A DNA stretch of 64,000 bases from Undaria pinnatifida (lineage: Eukaryota > Sar > Phaeophyceae > Laminariales > Alariaceae). The DNA lies in assembly GCA_012845835.1 (NCBI GenBank), contig JABAKD010000014.1, forward strand, positions 5,987,396-6,051,395, in the 5' to 3' direction. Positions 52,461 to 64,000 of the stretch are shown here, in pieces; positions within the stretch are counted from its first letter, which is position 1; each line of letters begins with the position of its first letter. The notes below the pieces were generated by a model that searched no databases, was not told where the DNA came from, and saw only the letters and a program-made list of their open reading frames with translations. The position numbers were made by a program, and so were the translations under genes.

Positions 52461-53827
52461 GCGAGGACTCGACACGCTGAATACAGCTCATCCACAACCC
52501 AGTACGGCTACCTTTCGACCGCCCCATCCCCGGGTCCCTCTCCACGAGAATTGGGCGTACATTCACCGGCAGGGTGTACGCCGCGACGAGTGGGTACGCG
52601 CATCGCTGGCCCAGCGGCCCCCAACCCCCCCCGATCTGGGCGCCGCGGGGAAAAGCACGCAACGCCCGCGTGCCAGGGGAGTTGGAGGTCGGGACGGGGT
52701 CGGGGTCGCCGGGGAGGCGGCGACCGCGGCGTACTCGCCTCTCCTGCCATTCCGCCGCCCGCCCCCGGTCCGCCCGGACGATAGCTGAGCGGGCTGACTA
52801 TAAACCTCGGTTGCAGGCCCTGTTTATTTTTCCTTTTTATTTATTTATTTATTTTTTCGCTAGCTACTGATAGTATCGCAGACACATGCGTGACTTATGG
52901 CAGCTATTCCTATTCCGTTACATCTTAATTTCGCTGTTAGGTTATGGTAGGTAGGAGTGGCCAGGAGTCGCGCTGTTAGTGTCTGTCCTACCGTCAGGTT
53001 TTCTCGATGGATTGGCTGGACACACAGCATCACTTCGACGCTCGCTTAGTTGTTTATCAGAACAAGGGACGTGAAATGTTTGCCCCCCGTTTCTAACGTA
53101 CTATGCTGTGTATTGACATTCAGATAGTCTTGTATTGGCATTCGCGGTAGGTGGGCGCGGATGAATGGCTCCGGCACCTAGATCATCGCCAGACTGGCGT
53201 GCGGCCTATTCTACCCTCAATTCCACAGCTTTCCGCCGACGAACATCGGTGGGGGGGACACATGGGCGATTCTCAACCACTCGCCCACATTGCCTGTTTG
53301 GGCAGACGTATTTAGGGACCCGATGCAATGGCCGATCCGACGGTGGTCGTGGCATGCCCCGGCGTAGGACGCCGGCGCGGGGGGAAGCGCGTTTGTGCCG
53401 GGTTTCGTGCGCAAACACGAAGCGGTTGGGGACGAACTCGTCCTGCAGGAACACCCACTCCGTGACGAGCTTACATCATGCTGTTGTTTGGAACATGGAA
53501 CAAGCAGTACCGGGGTACCATGTACGTTTTACGGTGACTGCTGCTGCTCTTACGGTGAGCACCAATCAAACCAGTGACGGTGCTTCTAAGCGAAGGCAAA
53601 CGTAGGCTAATCCTAATTGATTTACCACACCCGCCGGTCCTTCGCCTCGTGCACGCCACTGTATGGAAACAATTTGTAAGAAGTTTGGGTGAGGCGACGA
53701 CCCCAGTCCTGTAACCGATGCAGAGTATAAGAAGCAATGGAAGTATGGGTAGGCCCACCGGCTGGGGGATGAGGCCTCATCTAATCCAATACTTACTTCA
53801 AATGATCGGTGAAACCGCAGAAGAATA
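52461..53827. other. GC-rich stretch and flank, no recognisable gene
   Basis: 52500-52800 is strongly GC-rich and ends in TTTA repeats near 52840. The open frames at 53165-53605 on both strands match no family I know. Confidence 0.4.
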
Positions 53828-53998
53828 CTACAGTAAAATCGGGTTTCGAGAAAATGAGACATCGATGGTACGGAGGTGGCTCCATGATTTGGAACCGGTG
53901 AATTACTTGGAGAATCTAGGCCACATCGATCATTGTGCATGTTTCCCACGAACCCAAAGCCAGAGAACATAGGTTGAATGAGAAATACTGACCATTCC
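53828..53998 (+). repeat. Dispersed repeat D with coding-like frame, copy 2
   Basis: Partner of 42109-42275. Here the open frame extends upstream to about 53775 (HLIQYLLQMIGETAEEYYS). That upstream part recurs a third time at 54420-54480, where GAAGAA has become GAATAA and stops the frame. Probably part of an unidentified mobile element. Confidence 0.6.
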
Positions 53999-54317
53999 AC
54001 CCACCCAGCTTATGCATGCAGTAGTTTCTTGTTTTACAACCTTTGCGGACAAGAGAAGTCTGCGAGCGCCTTGCCACACTCAGCCCCGTGCGGAAGCAAC
54101 CAGTGATGTCTTCAAATGGATCCGAGATTGGAACAAAGCTGTTGGTTCCGGCCTATTTGAGCCTATCTGAGGCACAGTACCGGAGCCACAATCATTGTCT
54201 TCAACCCCCGCCCAACGGGCAAGGACAAGAGGAAGCAGAAACCATTTCGGATCACCCTAGACATCCTGCGTGCTGAGTAGCTTCTGCGCCGTGTTTTATT
54301 TTATTATATTTTTTTTC

Positions 54318-54345
54318 ATTTTTTTTTTTTTTTTTTTTTTTTTTT
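54318..54345 (-). repeat. Poly(T) run
   Basis: About 28 T, preceded by T-rich DNA. On the minus strand it reads as a poly(A) tail, suggesting the end of a retroposed sequence. Confidence 0.6.
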
Positions 54346-54483
54346 CCAGGATTACAGCCGCGCTGAGCGCTCAGCGCGGAGGTACATTCCGGGCAAGACC
54401 CTCCTGCTTCGGGGCAGGAGGCCTCATCTAATCCAATACTTACTTCAAATGATCGGTGAAACCGCAGAATAATACTACAATAC

Positions 54484-54750
54484 AGTATTCATCAATTTTT
54501 TAGAAGCTTGAGAAAAAAAAAATGACCTCTCTTACACCCAAAAACTGATTTGATCCCGGATCGAACATAAAACGCTGTTACGTTACCGGTATACAACGAA
54601 AATAATGAAGATAAAAAAAACAAAAAATGGCCGTTTTTTTGTTCCAACGATTTTGGGTTAATTAAGGAGCCACGTCATTCAGAAAACACTCCAGCTAAGC
54701 CAAAAAGGTGGCACACCTTAATTTCATGCCTGTATTATCGTACCACGTGT
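54484..54750 (-). mobile_element. MITE-like family A, degenerate
   Basis: Contains CGATTTTGGGTTAATTAAGG, GTCATTCAGAAAACACT and a right end resembling TATTATCGTACCACGTG. Confidence 0.55.
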
Positions 54751-55011
54751 GTGTCCAAAGGTGGACAACCGACAACAAGCATAGTTCAAAGATCCGTGCA
54801 AGTACAGAGAGGTCTTACAGCACGTTTTCGCAAATAATACTTCCTTCCTGAATTTTGACGGGGCTCCTGAAGAATGAGCCCCCCAGCCTAAAAATACAAT
54901 CGTCGGGGGGAAGGCAATTATTATTATTGTTTTTTGCTAGCAATATTATTCGTATTTTTTTTCACCTTTCTTTGTACATAGTGTAGGCAGCATGACACGT
55001 GTCTGCCAGGC

Positions 55012-55268
55012 GCATGTGGTACGATGGAGGTGCGCGCCACATTTTCTCTGGGGACTTCTTGTTTTTAGAAGCCGCGAAGACCTCTCCAAAAAAAACTGAT
55101 TCGGAGAAAAACAAATACTGATATCGGATGAAAAGCCCCACGATCTAGGTTTGCAACAAAAATTACATACAGAAAATAACCAAATTCGGACGATTTTGGG
55201 TTAAGGAGCCCCGTCTTATTTCAGAAGCCACTTCAGACGAAAAGTGCTACCTCTATCGTAGCACGTGC
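55012..55268 (-). mobile_element. MITE-like family A
   Basis: The left end is ATGTGGTACGATGGAGGTG and the right end CCTCTATCGTAGCACGTGC. The interior has GACGATTTTGGGTTAAGGAG and GACCTCTCC. Confidence 0.65.
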
Positions 55269-55691
55269 CGACAAAGGGGAGGAGTTCGCCCCCATGGCGG
55301 TAGGGGAAAGAGGTACCGATCTTTGAGGCAGGGGGGGGGGGTCCCGGGACCCACCTCCTGCGGCAAGGGGGGCAGTCGCCTTCTCGTATTGCCAAGGGGG
55401 GGGAATCCCCCACTGTTGAGATATATACGGCCTCGAAAGGCATGTAATTATCCGAACTTGAGATCATTTGGATGGGTTTCATATGATAAGGTTGGCTTTT
55501 TATATTCGGGAAAGTTATGAAATAGATCGAAGCACGTGCCTCCGATCTCAGAAGCTATCCGGGGCTCTGGTGGAATCGAATAACGCTATATCTCTACGAA
55601 GGCAAAGAAAGTGAGTACTCTCGGAGGACCTGCCCAATTGGCAAACCTGCAGGGGGCACTCTGTGTCCCCATCTATAACCTTACATATGGT

Positions 55692-55777
55692 GTCGTCGGC
55701 AGGACACGAACCTGCGCGTGAAATCACAATGAATGGGTTTCCAATCCATCCCCTTAACCACTCGGGCACGTCCCGAC
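55692..55777 (-). tRNA. tRNA-Ser(GGA)-like sequence, probably a pseudogene
   Basis: 86 nt in minus sense: TGCCCGAGTGGTTAAGGGG (D arm), ATGGA-TTGGAAA-CCCAT (anticodon loop with GGA), a long variable arm, and GCAGG-TTCGTGT-CCTGC (T arm). It ends CGACGAC. The length and long variable arm fit class II tRNA-Ser. The anticodon stem has one A-C mismatch and the acceptor stem pairs poorly (GTCGGGACG against CGACGAC), so it is likely a decayed or retroposed copy. Confidence 0.6.
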
Positions 55778-55840
55778 TTGTTGTGCCAAGGGGGTGTGTG
55801 CTCTCCCGTCGCCCCTCCCACCCGGTGGCATAGGAGGGGG

Positions 55841-56280
55841 GACGCGTGCTATAGCAGAGGTGCACCACTTTTTTCGGAGGTTTCCCTCAATTTGAGAGCC
55901 CCCAAATCCCTTCCTATACTAACTTCGAGTTGAATTGTCCCCAAAAAGGGGTTCCAGTGGTGAAGGGATTAAGACTTCTCCCAAAAACTGATATGGAGAA
56001 AAATCAAAACAGCTCGTAGATGTACCGGATGAAAAATACCCCACGGCCTAGGTACACAACAAGAATAATCATACAAAACAAAAAAAGGCCTATTTATTTA
56101 TTTTCCGACGATTTTGGGTTAAGAAGCCCCGTCTTTCAGAAATCATTTCGCACGAAAAAAGTGCTGCACCTTAACGCCTGAAACGTTACAACGGGAAACC
56201 CTTTTTGGGGACAAATTTACTTGAAGTTAGTTTGGGGAGGAATTTTGTGGCTCTAAAGGTCTATCATCGTAGCACGCGTC
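55841..56280 (-). mobile_element. MITE-like family A containing an extra inverted repeat
   Basis: The outer ends are GACGCGTGCTATAGCAGAGG and TATCATCGTAGCACGCGTC. Inside, 55918-55955 (ACTAACTTCGAGTTGAATTG, then TCCCCAAAAAGG) is inverted at 56193-56231, so this copy could fold into nested stems. Confidence 0.7.
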
Positions 56281-56701
56281 GGGGGGTGCCATACGTAGAA
56301 GCCTCCGGGGGGCACAGGATTATCAGTGTTGGGAAGCTCTTTCCTCACGGGTTATGGTGTCTTTCATTCATCTCTCCGCTGGCGCACAGCTTAGACAATA
56401 AGCGAACAGAGGAAGGTAATATATCATACTTTCTTTAGTGGAATCGAGACCATACGTGGGGTTTCCGGCTTGGAGCGTCTCTGATGGTGTTTCCGGCGTG
56501 GAACTTTTACCTCGTATTGCTGTGCCGCTTACGTTCTCTGGCCATGAATAATGGCCTTGACGCGGTGTTCTCGATAGTTTGTCATCGGGTGGTTATGATA
56601 CGGTTTCACATAACCTATGACACATGGTTTCACATCAAATCTATAGCCGATGCATCTACTACGTACACCGCACTCCATATATAATAACATATATTATAGA
56701 A
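56281..56701. other. No recognisable gene
   Basis: Unique-looking spacer between a family A and a family B element. Confidence 0.4.
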
Positions 56702-57985
56702 AATGAAAATACACTCCAGCTGTGAGATCGAAGATTTCGTCGAAACTCATCTTTGCAAGCTGTGTGTGATACTCCGATCGCGCGCATTACGAGTTGTGTG
56801 TCCTCATTAAGGATATATGTCGGCGACTCCCCTTACAACTACAGTGTAGCTATCAGGGTCAACAGGGTGATTTTAGTCAGTCTGTGCGCGGAAACTATAA
56901 AACCCGTTTCTGAGGGGGACAAAATCTGACAGCTGTGGAGGGAAATGTATCCTTTTATCAATTGAATCTTGTAAGTCGAATAACCGGTGAGGGGGGGCGG
57001 CGGAGTTTTGAAGGACGTGGGGGCCTGGTTTTGATCAAAAGCGAGCGGGTTTGGAGGGGCGGGGGGGGAGGGGGGAAAGGGGGGGCAATTTGTGCATGTG
57101 AGCTAAAAATCGTTTCAAGGGGATAAATCTGACGGTTTTGGCACCAGTTTATTATTGGGGGGGAGGGGGGGGTTTGGGGCGGGGGTGGGGCGTGTGGGGC
57201 AGCTCAATATGTGCGTGGAAACTATACATTATTTTGAGGGGATAAATGTGACGGTTTCGGAAATAATGCATCAGTTTATCATGCATATCCTGGGGTAAGT
57301 CGTACAATCAGCGAGTAGAGAGAGGGTGGAGTGTTCGAGGGGGTGGGGTTGGGATGGGTTGGGGGCGGGGGGGCGGGGGGGGGGAGGTGGGGGGGGGGGG
57401 GGGGGGGGGGGGAGGGGGCGGGGGCCGGGGGGGGGGGGGGGGGGAGGGGGCGGGGGGGGGGCGGGGGGGGGGAGGAAGGGCTTTAGGTGAGGGGTTTGTT
57501 ATACGTGTGGTGCTAGGTCTAGGCGATGGTGCGGGTGATGGGGAAGAAGGGGGCGTTCGGGGCGGGGGGGGGGGGGGGAAGCAGCGGCATGGATGGCTCT
57601 CGAAAGATAATGAGGTGATATCCTGTGCGTGAAGTGTTTATTAATCTGGCGGATTTCGATATTTGGTGGGGAGTTTGAGTAAGGAAGAGCGAGAGGGGGG
57701 GGGAGATTTTTAGCAGGTTTAGATCACAAATAATATTCAAATACACTTCGGCTGTGAGATCAAAGATATGTAGGGGCTTGTTATACGCGTGGTGCTAGGT
57801 CTAGGCGATCGTGCGGGTGGTTGGAAAAGAGGGGGCGTTGAAGGGGGGGGGGGGTGGGGGGAAAAAGAATTGAAAACTACGTCATGGATGGTCAGAAAGA
57901 TAATGACGTGATATCAACTGCGTATAGGGGTTTATTACTCTGGCCGATTTCGATTGTGAGTGGGGCGTTTGGACAAACTAGTATC
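56702..57985 (-). mobile_element. G/C-tract inverted-repeat element (family B), inverted copy
   Basis: Begins with the family arm (ACACTCCAGCTGTGAGATCG, GATACTCCGATCGCGCGC) and continues through long G runs at 57360-57476 and CTAGGCGATGGTGCGGG. It is the reverse of 36800-38464. Gly-rich frames here are not genes. Confidence 0.65.
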
Positions 57986-58630
57986 ATACACATAGATAGA
58001 CAAGGTTATCGGCGTGCTAGTAGAATTTCAAGAATTGGTGTGTAATATTGCAGGAGGTGCACATCTAACAAGTGTTGATAGCCCACTCGTGTCTTGCTCC
58101 GCCTTCGGCTGTGCCGGCGGCGTCTACCCGGGGTCATGATGCCAGTTTGGCGATTCGGAGGGCTCAGGTTCGGGTGGTGCACATGGATGGGCATGGGATC
58201 AGGGTACACCAAGTGGGAGAAAAACAAAGTACGAGCAAAATACAGAACAATACGCAATAAAAGAACAGCATAATACGTGCGAATGCGTCAAATACACAAC
58301 TATTATTATTACTGTACATGTTGCCCATATTGCTATGAATATATCATATGTCTATACTTATGCGAAGCATACTGTATTGTGCGTCCGTATCGTAGACACG
58401 AATATCGAAGCACAAATGACTAATTTTTCGGTGTATAGTCTAGACTATATAGGAAGGCGCGTTCTTTTTGCGTTCGACCCCATGGCCTCGCACCCACCAG
58501 GTATCATATACCACTTGATGCCACCCAATGATACGCTGCGCCCACCGGCAGGGCTGAGAGCGGAGGCAACACGGGTCATCCTTGGGCGTCCTTTACACGG
58601 CCTGGTGCGCGGCAATACAATGCAATTCTG
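57986..58630. other. No recognisable gene
   Basis: Short open frames on both strands without family resemblance. Confidence 0.4.
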
Positions 58631-58879
58631 CGCACGCCATGACAGAGGTATACCTTTTTTTGGCGAAAATGGTTTCTGAATGAAGGGGCTCCTTAACCCA
58701 AAATCGTCGGAAGTAGGCCATGGTTTTGCACGATTCTCGTCGTGTACACCTAGGTCATGGTATGTTTCATCCGGTAGCAGTTGTGTTTTTCTCCAAATCA
58801 GTTTTTGGGAGAGGTCTTGAGCTCCCAAGTTGAGGAAACCTCAGAAAAGAAGCGGTGCATTTTTATCGTAGCAAGCGTC
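58631..58879 (+). mobile_element. MITE-like family A
   Basis: GGTATACCTTTTTTTGGCG, CCAAAATCGTCGGAAG and the right end TTATCGTAGCAAGCGTC, as in 11794-12067. Left end degenerate. Confidence 0.65.
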
Positions 58880-61800
58880 ATAGGGATAATATTCACAAGC
58901 CGGGTATTTCCAGTGTTGCCGTTGCTACTCGGCAGATCTTTTTTCCCGTATGGAGTCATATAAGCTCTGCATATAGCAAGATATGTTTATACCCGATCGG
59001 GATTCGATTTTTCCGGCAAGTTGTGTCAATATATATATATTGCACCACTGTTGGTTGTGCTGGGAGTACGATACGTTTCCACTGATTAAATGTGATACCA
59101 GGCACACGGTAAGAAGAGATAAAGAAAAGTAGGTTGCTGCCACCCTCTCCCCCTTCTTTCTGAGCGGCCCATGGAGGCGGCACCGGGGAATCTGCTAACA
59201 TCGGCGGGAAGGAATAGCCTGCCAACACAAAAAACGCCTGCAGAACCTACTTTGGAGAACCAGATTTCAATTGAATGCACGAGGTACGCGCTGTGATCGC
59301 GCCGGGTCTCTCAGGGAGAGAAGGGAGACCGCAAGCGGGACCGCGCGCAGCGCAGACACCAGACAACCGACACCACAGCCGGCTCCTCAGCACCATGCTG
59401 GTGTGGCGGTTATGTACGCTTTGGTATGTCTAATTGCGGCTCTCCTAGCCTACGACCACCAGGCTCGTTTCCGTGGACCAGGTCCCGAGCTAAGGCGCCT
59501 CCCTGTAGCAGCGGTTGTAATGTTACTAATATAGTTTCGTTTCTTGGAGCCTGCCATCTGTCGATGCGACGAGGTGGGTAGTAATGGCGGAGGCAGCGGT
59601 GGGGGCATTGGAAGCAGCAGCGGCGGAGATCGTGACGGCGCAGGTAGCGATGGAAGTAGCGGTGGAGGCAGCGGTGATGGATCCGCTCGGGAGAGCGAAC
59701 CACAACAAAGTGCAACTTCATCTACTTGTACAGCATCGAACCAGGGCAGCGTCGATTCATCGACATCACGAGCACTGTTCTGTCAAAGCCGGCAGAAAGC
59801 ACGTCAAGGGGGCAAGCAAGCGGGTGGGGTAGTTTCCGTACAGCCCTCTACCTACGCTACACAAGGCCGGATGTAGGTGGTTCTATCGTGGACTTCTGTT
59901 CGTTACCTCCTTCTGTACGGACGAAATCTTATATCTGGTACCATGGTGAATCAGTACAGGACACCAGATAAGAAGCATACATACCTGGTACCGGCGGTAA
60001 CACTACTTCTTATACTGTCGGATTTGTCAGTCGAAAACGACCGTTTTCGACTGAAGCCCAAATCGGGCTTTCTTACACAGTCTAAAAAGGGCTTTTTTGA
60101 CTCAACTTTTTTCGACTGATTTTTCCGACTGGGGGATCCAGTCGAAAAACTCGACCTTTTCGACTGGATCTGTCAGTCGAAAAACTCAGTCGAAAACGTT
60201 TCACACCTTTTTTTCAACCCATCGCATCGCTCATCCCACCACCAAACCCACACCCACACGCCCACACACCCATACCAGGTACCACACAGCAGTATCATAC
60301 AACAGCGCCGACGCTGCCTTGGCTATCACTGCTGTTGATTCTCGCCGCAAGTCGGCGTGGCGCACTCCTAGCTCCGCTCGCCAGTAGCATGTATCACACG
60401 ACAGCAGTAGCGCGCGTTATCGATGCCATTTTGCCAACAAAGGCTACGCCTGCTGTAGCTTTGGCGGCTCTCGGCTGAGTGAAACGTGACGAACGTAGCT
60501 TTGGCGGCTTCCGGCCAAGCCCAACGCCACCAACCCGCCTGGACGAGGGTTTGTCGCGCGCGAAGCACGCGTTGCTCGCGAAGAACGCGCCAAGCACAGA
60601 GCTGCCAACCGAGTTTCGACTGCCATACTGCCATACAGCGTACTCTCTCACACCAACCGCCTCTAGGAAAAGCACAAAAACTATGAAATCGACTCGATTG
60701 AATTGACGACAAGGAAGAATTTGTATTTTGCCTTTGAAGTTGTATCATATTATTGCGCACCCCCCGCTCGGAGCACGGGGGGCGAAGAGGGGGGCAGGCC
60801 CCCGGGGCTGCTCCAACAGCAGCCCCACGCTATCGTCCGTAACCCTGGGTCAAGTTCCATTCCAACTGGCAATGTCGAGCTTTCGACGCCAGCCTTCACC
60901 TGAAAAACTCGAAACATAAACACATAGGGTATTTTGCTGCACTCTGTGGTACTCAGCACAAGCACATACGCGACAAATCTCACGCAAATATGGTGTACTA
61001 GAGAAGTAGCCATAATACATAATATATACATGACGCCGGTATACATATGTACTCCGCGGCCAAGCCGCACTATTACACACAACTCTCTCTCCTGCAGTTT
61101 CAGATTGCGCTAATACCGAGCTCAGTGTGGGACCAAACCTCTGCGCCTGCTTATTAGCACCTGTCATCACACAACATCTGCACAACATAGTGCAAATTCC
61201 ATACTAGGAAGAATGGACGCACCTCCAGCGTGGAGACATGCGTGCATGTTCACGAAGCACGGTAAGCAAACCGACATCGCACGAACGCCTGCATTGCACA
61301 ATGCAGCTTCCCCACGGAAAAAAAGGCGCACCTCCAGCTTGGAGACGTGCGCGCGCCACTCGGATGACACAAACAGGGACCCTGAGCACCACACAAAGAA
61401 ACATCCAAACGCGCAACCCACGACACCCGGGGGGCTGCATACCGCTCCCTAGATACGTGTAGCTAACAGCAACGAACACTCTCCCGCGTTGCTGCGACCG
61501 CCTCATTCCCCTTCCACTGACTCCCTCAAAAGCACGGGCGGGTGGGTGGGAAATCAGCCAGTCTACCACACCTTGAACTTGTCTGGCTGACGATGCTTCT
61601 CTCTTCTCTGCGTGCTTCGCTTGCTAGTCAGCAACCAGACAGACTGATCCAAGGTCCCCTTTGCTGGAACAGGACAAGTACAAGTAACCACCCGCGTAGA
61701 TCTCATTGATCAACGTGCGATAACCCCAAACTTCTTCCGTACATACAAAACCCTTGTTTTCTCGTGCCTCGATAATAATGCACGCTTTGTATTTTGCTTT

Positions 61801-62216
61801 TTTCGAAGTTGTATCATATTCTTGCGCACCCCCCTCTCGGAGCAGGGGGGGCGGAGAGAGGAGCAGCCCCCCGGGGCTGCTCCAACAGCAGCCTCTCGCT
61901 ATCGTCCGTAACCCTGAGTCAAGTTCCATTGCAACTGGCAATGTCGAGCTTTCGACGCCAGCCTCCAACAATGATAGTTGGCTCAGCTTACGGGCGCATT
62001 GAGTCCCTCGCCTACCCATTTGCTGTACCCAAGAATGCGCGCGCCTAGACCCAATTTCTCATTTCTATCCGCCTGGCACAAATAAGAAGGTTGCGTACTA
62101 GCTGAAGTAGTTACGTCGACTTTCATCCCTCCAGCTTTGGAATGGGGTTAACTTGCCCGCACTCTTTACCCTGCCCCGGCTGGATCCCGTTACCCATCCC
62201 CTCCTGGGCCATTAAA

Positions 62217-63238
62217 TTTGCTACCCGGCTGGCACCCTTCCCGTGGCTACGAACGTACGCGTTATAGGCATCAGACGCCCACCGGCCCTCCTGTTGCAAC
62301 GTCTTGACAAGTGCGTTGCGCCCCCAATCCTAAGGAAGTGCAGCGCGTACTCATCCCCCCGCACGCCCGCCAACGCAACCACTTCTCGTTGTTGCTTCGT
62401 CCACATGGACCATCTGCCACCATTGCTGCCATACGCCACAAGAGGAGCCGACTAGGGCAAAAACAAATAACAAGGCATAAACTCGAGCATAAGATCGACA
62501 GCACCGCCACCAGTCCCCACGGGACTCGGTGAACCCGCCCGAACGCGCGAAATCACTGCCCTTTTGCGCAACTGGTCGCCCTTAGACCCACGAAATCGAA
62601 CCTCGACGCGGTCGGCTCTCGACCATTGCGCCACCCCCAACTGTACCCGACCGCGAAAGGAAGCCACGCCTGCCCGCCGTAAACAATACGTTTCGTCCGG
62701 GTTTCCGCGAACATTTCGGATGCGCGGGTCAAAAAACAAAACGACGCACACAACGCAAGCCACAACACGCGCCCCCGGTTACGCCAAGCAGAGATCGAAA
62801 GTTCGCCAGCAAGCAACATAGCCCACGACACGAGCCGATGCACGGTCGCCTGACTACCCACTTAGGCATGCGAGCGCGCCGCACCTTTGAGGGCGCTCGA
62901 GAGAGACGGGGCGAGTTGTGTAGAGCTCGAAACCGCGTGAAATGCGATGAAAAAACTTGATGGCCGACAGATGGCTTTCGATGGTCGCCGACCGCAGTTT
63001 TTTTGGTCGCAAACGCGTATGCTACGTATTCGAATAAATGCCACACGTTGGTCATATCGTCAATGCCGCGATCAAGAAAGACGGGAACACCATAACGTAC
63101 GCGAAAGTCTACCCATGCTCCATAATTCCCCAAATAAGCTCGTTCAGTCGAGGCCGCAACGGCGTGTCGCATGTGTCCGAGGCCACCACCGAAGTACATG
63201 GAGAAATGCCGATGGTCCCCAGTTCCCGAACCTGCCAC
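62217..63238 (-). pseudogene. Tyrosine recombinase of DIRS-like element, right copy
   Basis: The N-terminal half is better preserved than in the left copy: from MAGSGTGDHRHFS through STERAYLGNYGAWVDF and LDRGIDDMTNVWHLFEYVAY the frame is open for about 130 residues. LTRASEMFAE and LHFLRIGGATH (the H-x-x-R box) are present. A deletion of about 20 bp after ATHLS (near 62305) shifts the frame before the catalytic Tyr, and other shifts lie near 62860 and 62550. Inactive as written. Confidence 0.75.
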
Positions 63239-63239
63239 G

Positions 63240-64000
63240 GAATGTTGGGACGGACGGCGCGCAAATTATCAAGAACGGAGCCGCGATCCCAGCGAGAGAT
63301 ACCGTCGGCGGCAGCGTTGTGGATACCACGCACATGCATTGCCTCAAAATGCCATCCTGATGACACTTCGAGAACGCCGAGGAGACGCGTGAGGGCACCG
63401 AAACGCGGTTCTAGCCCCCCGTGACACCGCCGCACCCCATGCACGGCGGCCTCGTTGTCTTCCCGCAACAAAACACAAGCTCCCGTCGCTGACGGTCAAT
63501 AGGCACACGAAGACATTAGGACAAATGCCGCCCAAACGTCCAAGCGCGTTGATGGATAAGTCGTCCACGCCGCGGACGGACTTACTCGAGCCGTAAAACC
63601 GTGACTGTTCCTGGGCTGTGAGATCATAGCGCCAGTAAACACCGGTTTCGAGACAATATCCCCCGACAGCGGTTTTTGACGCGTCCGAGAAAAACGTAGG
63701 TTGTGCCGGGCGCTCCAGCATATGATACATCGGCGCCGACAGCACCCCGCCGCGCGCGTCGACACTTTTGTCAACAAACCACCGCCAGAACTCGAGATCC
63801 GCGTGGACCTCGGGCCCAAGGGCAACACGCCGCCCCGGATTGGCCATTCGGCCAGCGAAGTGATCACCGGCAGCGATGCGCGGCATCCCAACCGAAGCCA
63901 ACAAACGATGCACGGATAAAGACCCGGGACGAACGGCAAAAGAGATGTGCATCAGGAAACCCGCCAGCTGCGACACCTGCTTCCCTGAAGCATAGGTGCG
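63240..64000 (-). pseudogene. RNase H and RT thumb of DIRS-like element, right copy (partial)
   Basis: Contains FFSDASKTAVGGYCLETG, the conserved Gly-Gly version of the left copy's GRYC, then LREDNEAAVHG and HNAAADGISRW. The RT thumb reads SQLAGFLMHISFAVRPG before the window ends. One frame change near 63470 separates RT/RNase H start from the RNase H end. Confidence 0.75.

Larger units (their letters stand above)
59157..64000 (-). mobile_element. DIRS-type retrotransposon, right copy (runs off the window)
   Basis: Collinear with 5-4790 at an offset of about 59150-59210, same orientation, with scattered substitutions. It contains the same palindrome cluster (60025-60200), the same direct-repeat pair (60720-60895, 61787-61967), recombinase and RNase H/RT. 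The upstream end is beyond the window, so this copy may be fuller than the left one. Confidence 0.75.

Noticed and set aside
50582-52788. RNase H-like WxVxPLLLR segments at 50600 and 52435
   Set aside because: Only a few residues resemble DIRS RNase H tails, and the DNA is part of a repeated palindromic module; not enough to call a coding remnant.
53165-53605. Protein-coding gene on either strand
   Set aside because: Frames overlap on both strands, no family resemblance, and no supporting splice or repeat context.

Overview
The window is eukaryotic nuclear DNA from an accessory, repeat-dominated region. The evidence is a spliced gene with GT/AG introns, LTR and tyrosine-recombinase retrotransposons, tRNA-derived SINEs, terminal-inverted-repeat elements and satellite DNA. 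There are no bacterial-style operons. The composition, multi-kilobase introns and a short TTAGGG stretch would fit an alga such as a brown alga (stramenopile), but that placement is a low-confidence inference.

Layout. (1) 1-5.13 kb: a degenerate DIRS-type retrotransposon (reverse transcriptase/RNase H, then tyrosine recombinase, minus strand). Its upstream part is cut off by a 460-bp foldback element at 5.13-5.59 kb. A second, very similar copy in the same orientation occupies 59.16-64.0 kb and runs off the window. (2) 8.04-24.18 kb: the only convincing host gene, a secreted germin-like cupin of 231 residues in four minus-strand exons. Its three phase-0 introns (about 9.4, 1.1 and 4.9 kb) are packed with SINEs, MITE-like elements, TIR elements, minisatellites and a PIF1-helicase fragment. 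A decayed partial copy of exon 2 lies in intron 2. (3) 24.8-27.6 kb: tandem repeats and GCA-rich low-complexity DNA. (4) 27.637-36.437 kb: a young Ty3/gypsy retrotransposon on the minus strand, with 488-bp LTRs differing at two visible sites and a CCTA target duplication. Gag and pol are in one frame separated by a single UGA, and pol is broken once by a +1 shift. The LTR carries a tRNA-like cloverleaf. (5) 36.6-44 kb and 53-59 kb: C/G-tract elements with long inverted repeats, a 1.67-kb element with about 370-bp TIRs, and more MITE copies. (6) About 44.05-50.1 kb, fading out to 52.5 kb: a degenerate satellite of about 138-bp units, each carrying four short inverted repeats (hairpins). Two of the hairpins differ by a compensatory base-pair exchange.

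The cupin is probably the only functional host product. Most of the remaining DNA is mobile elements inserted in and around it. The best candidates for undescribed biology are the hairpin satellite, the tRNA-like structure in the LTR, the UGA gag-pol junction, and the repeat layout of the DIRS-like element. Most open frames elsewhere are by-products of repeats and are not listed.
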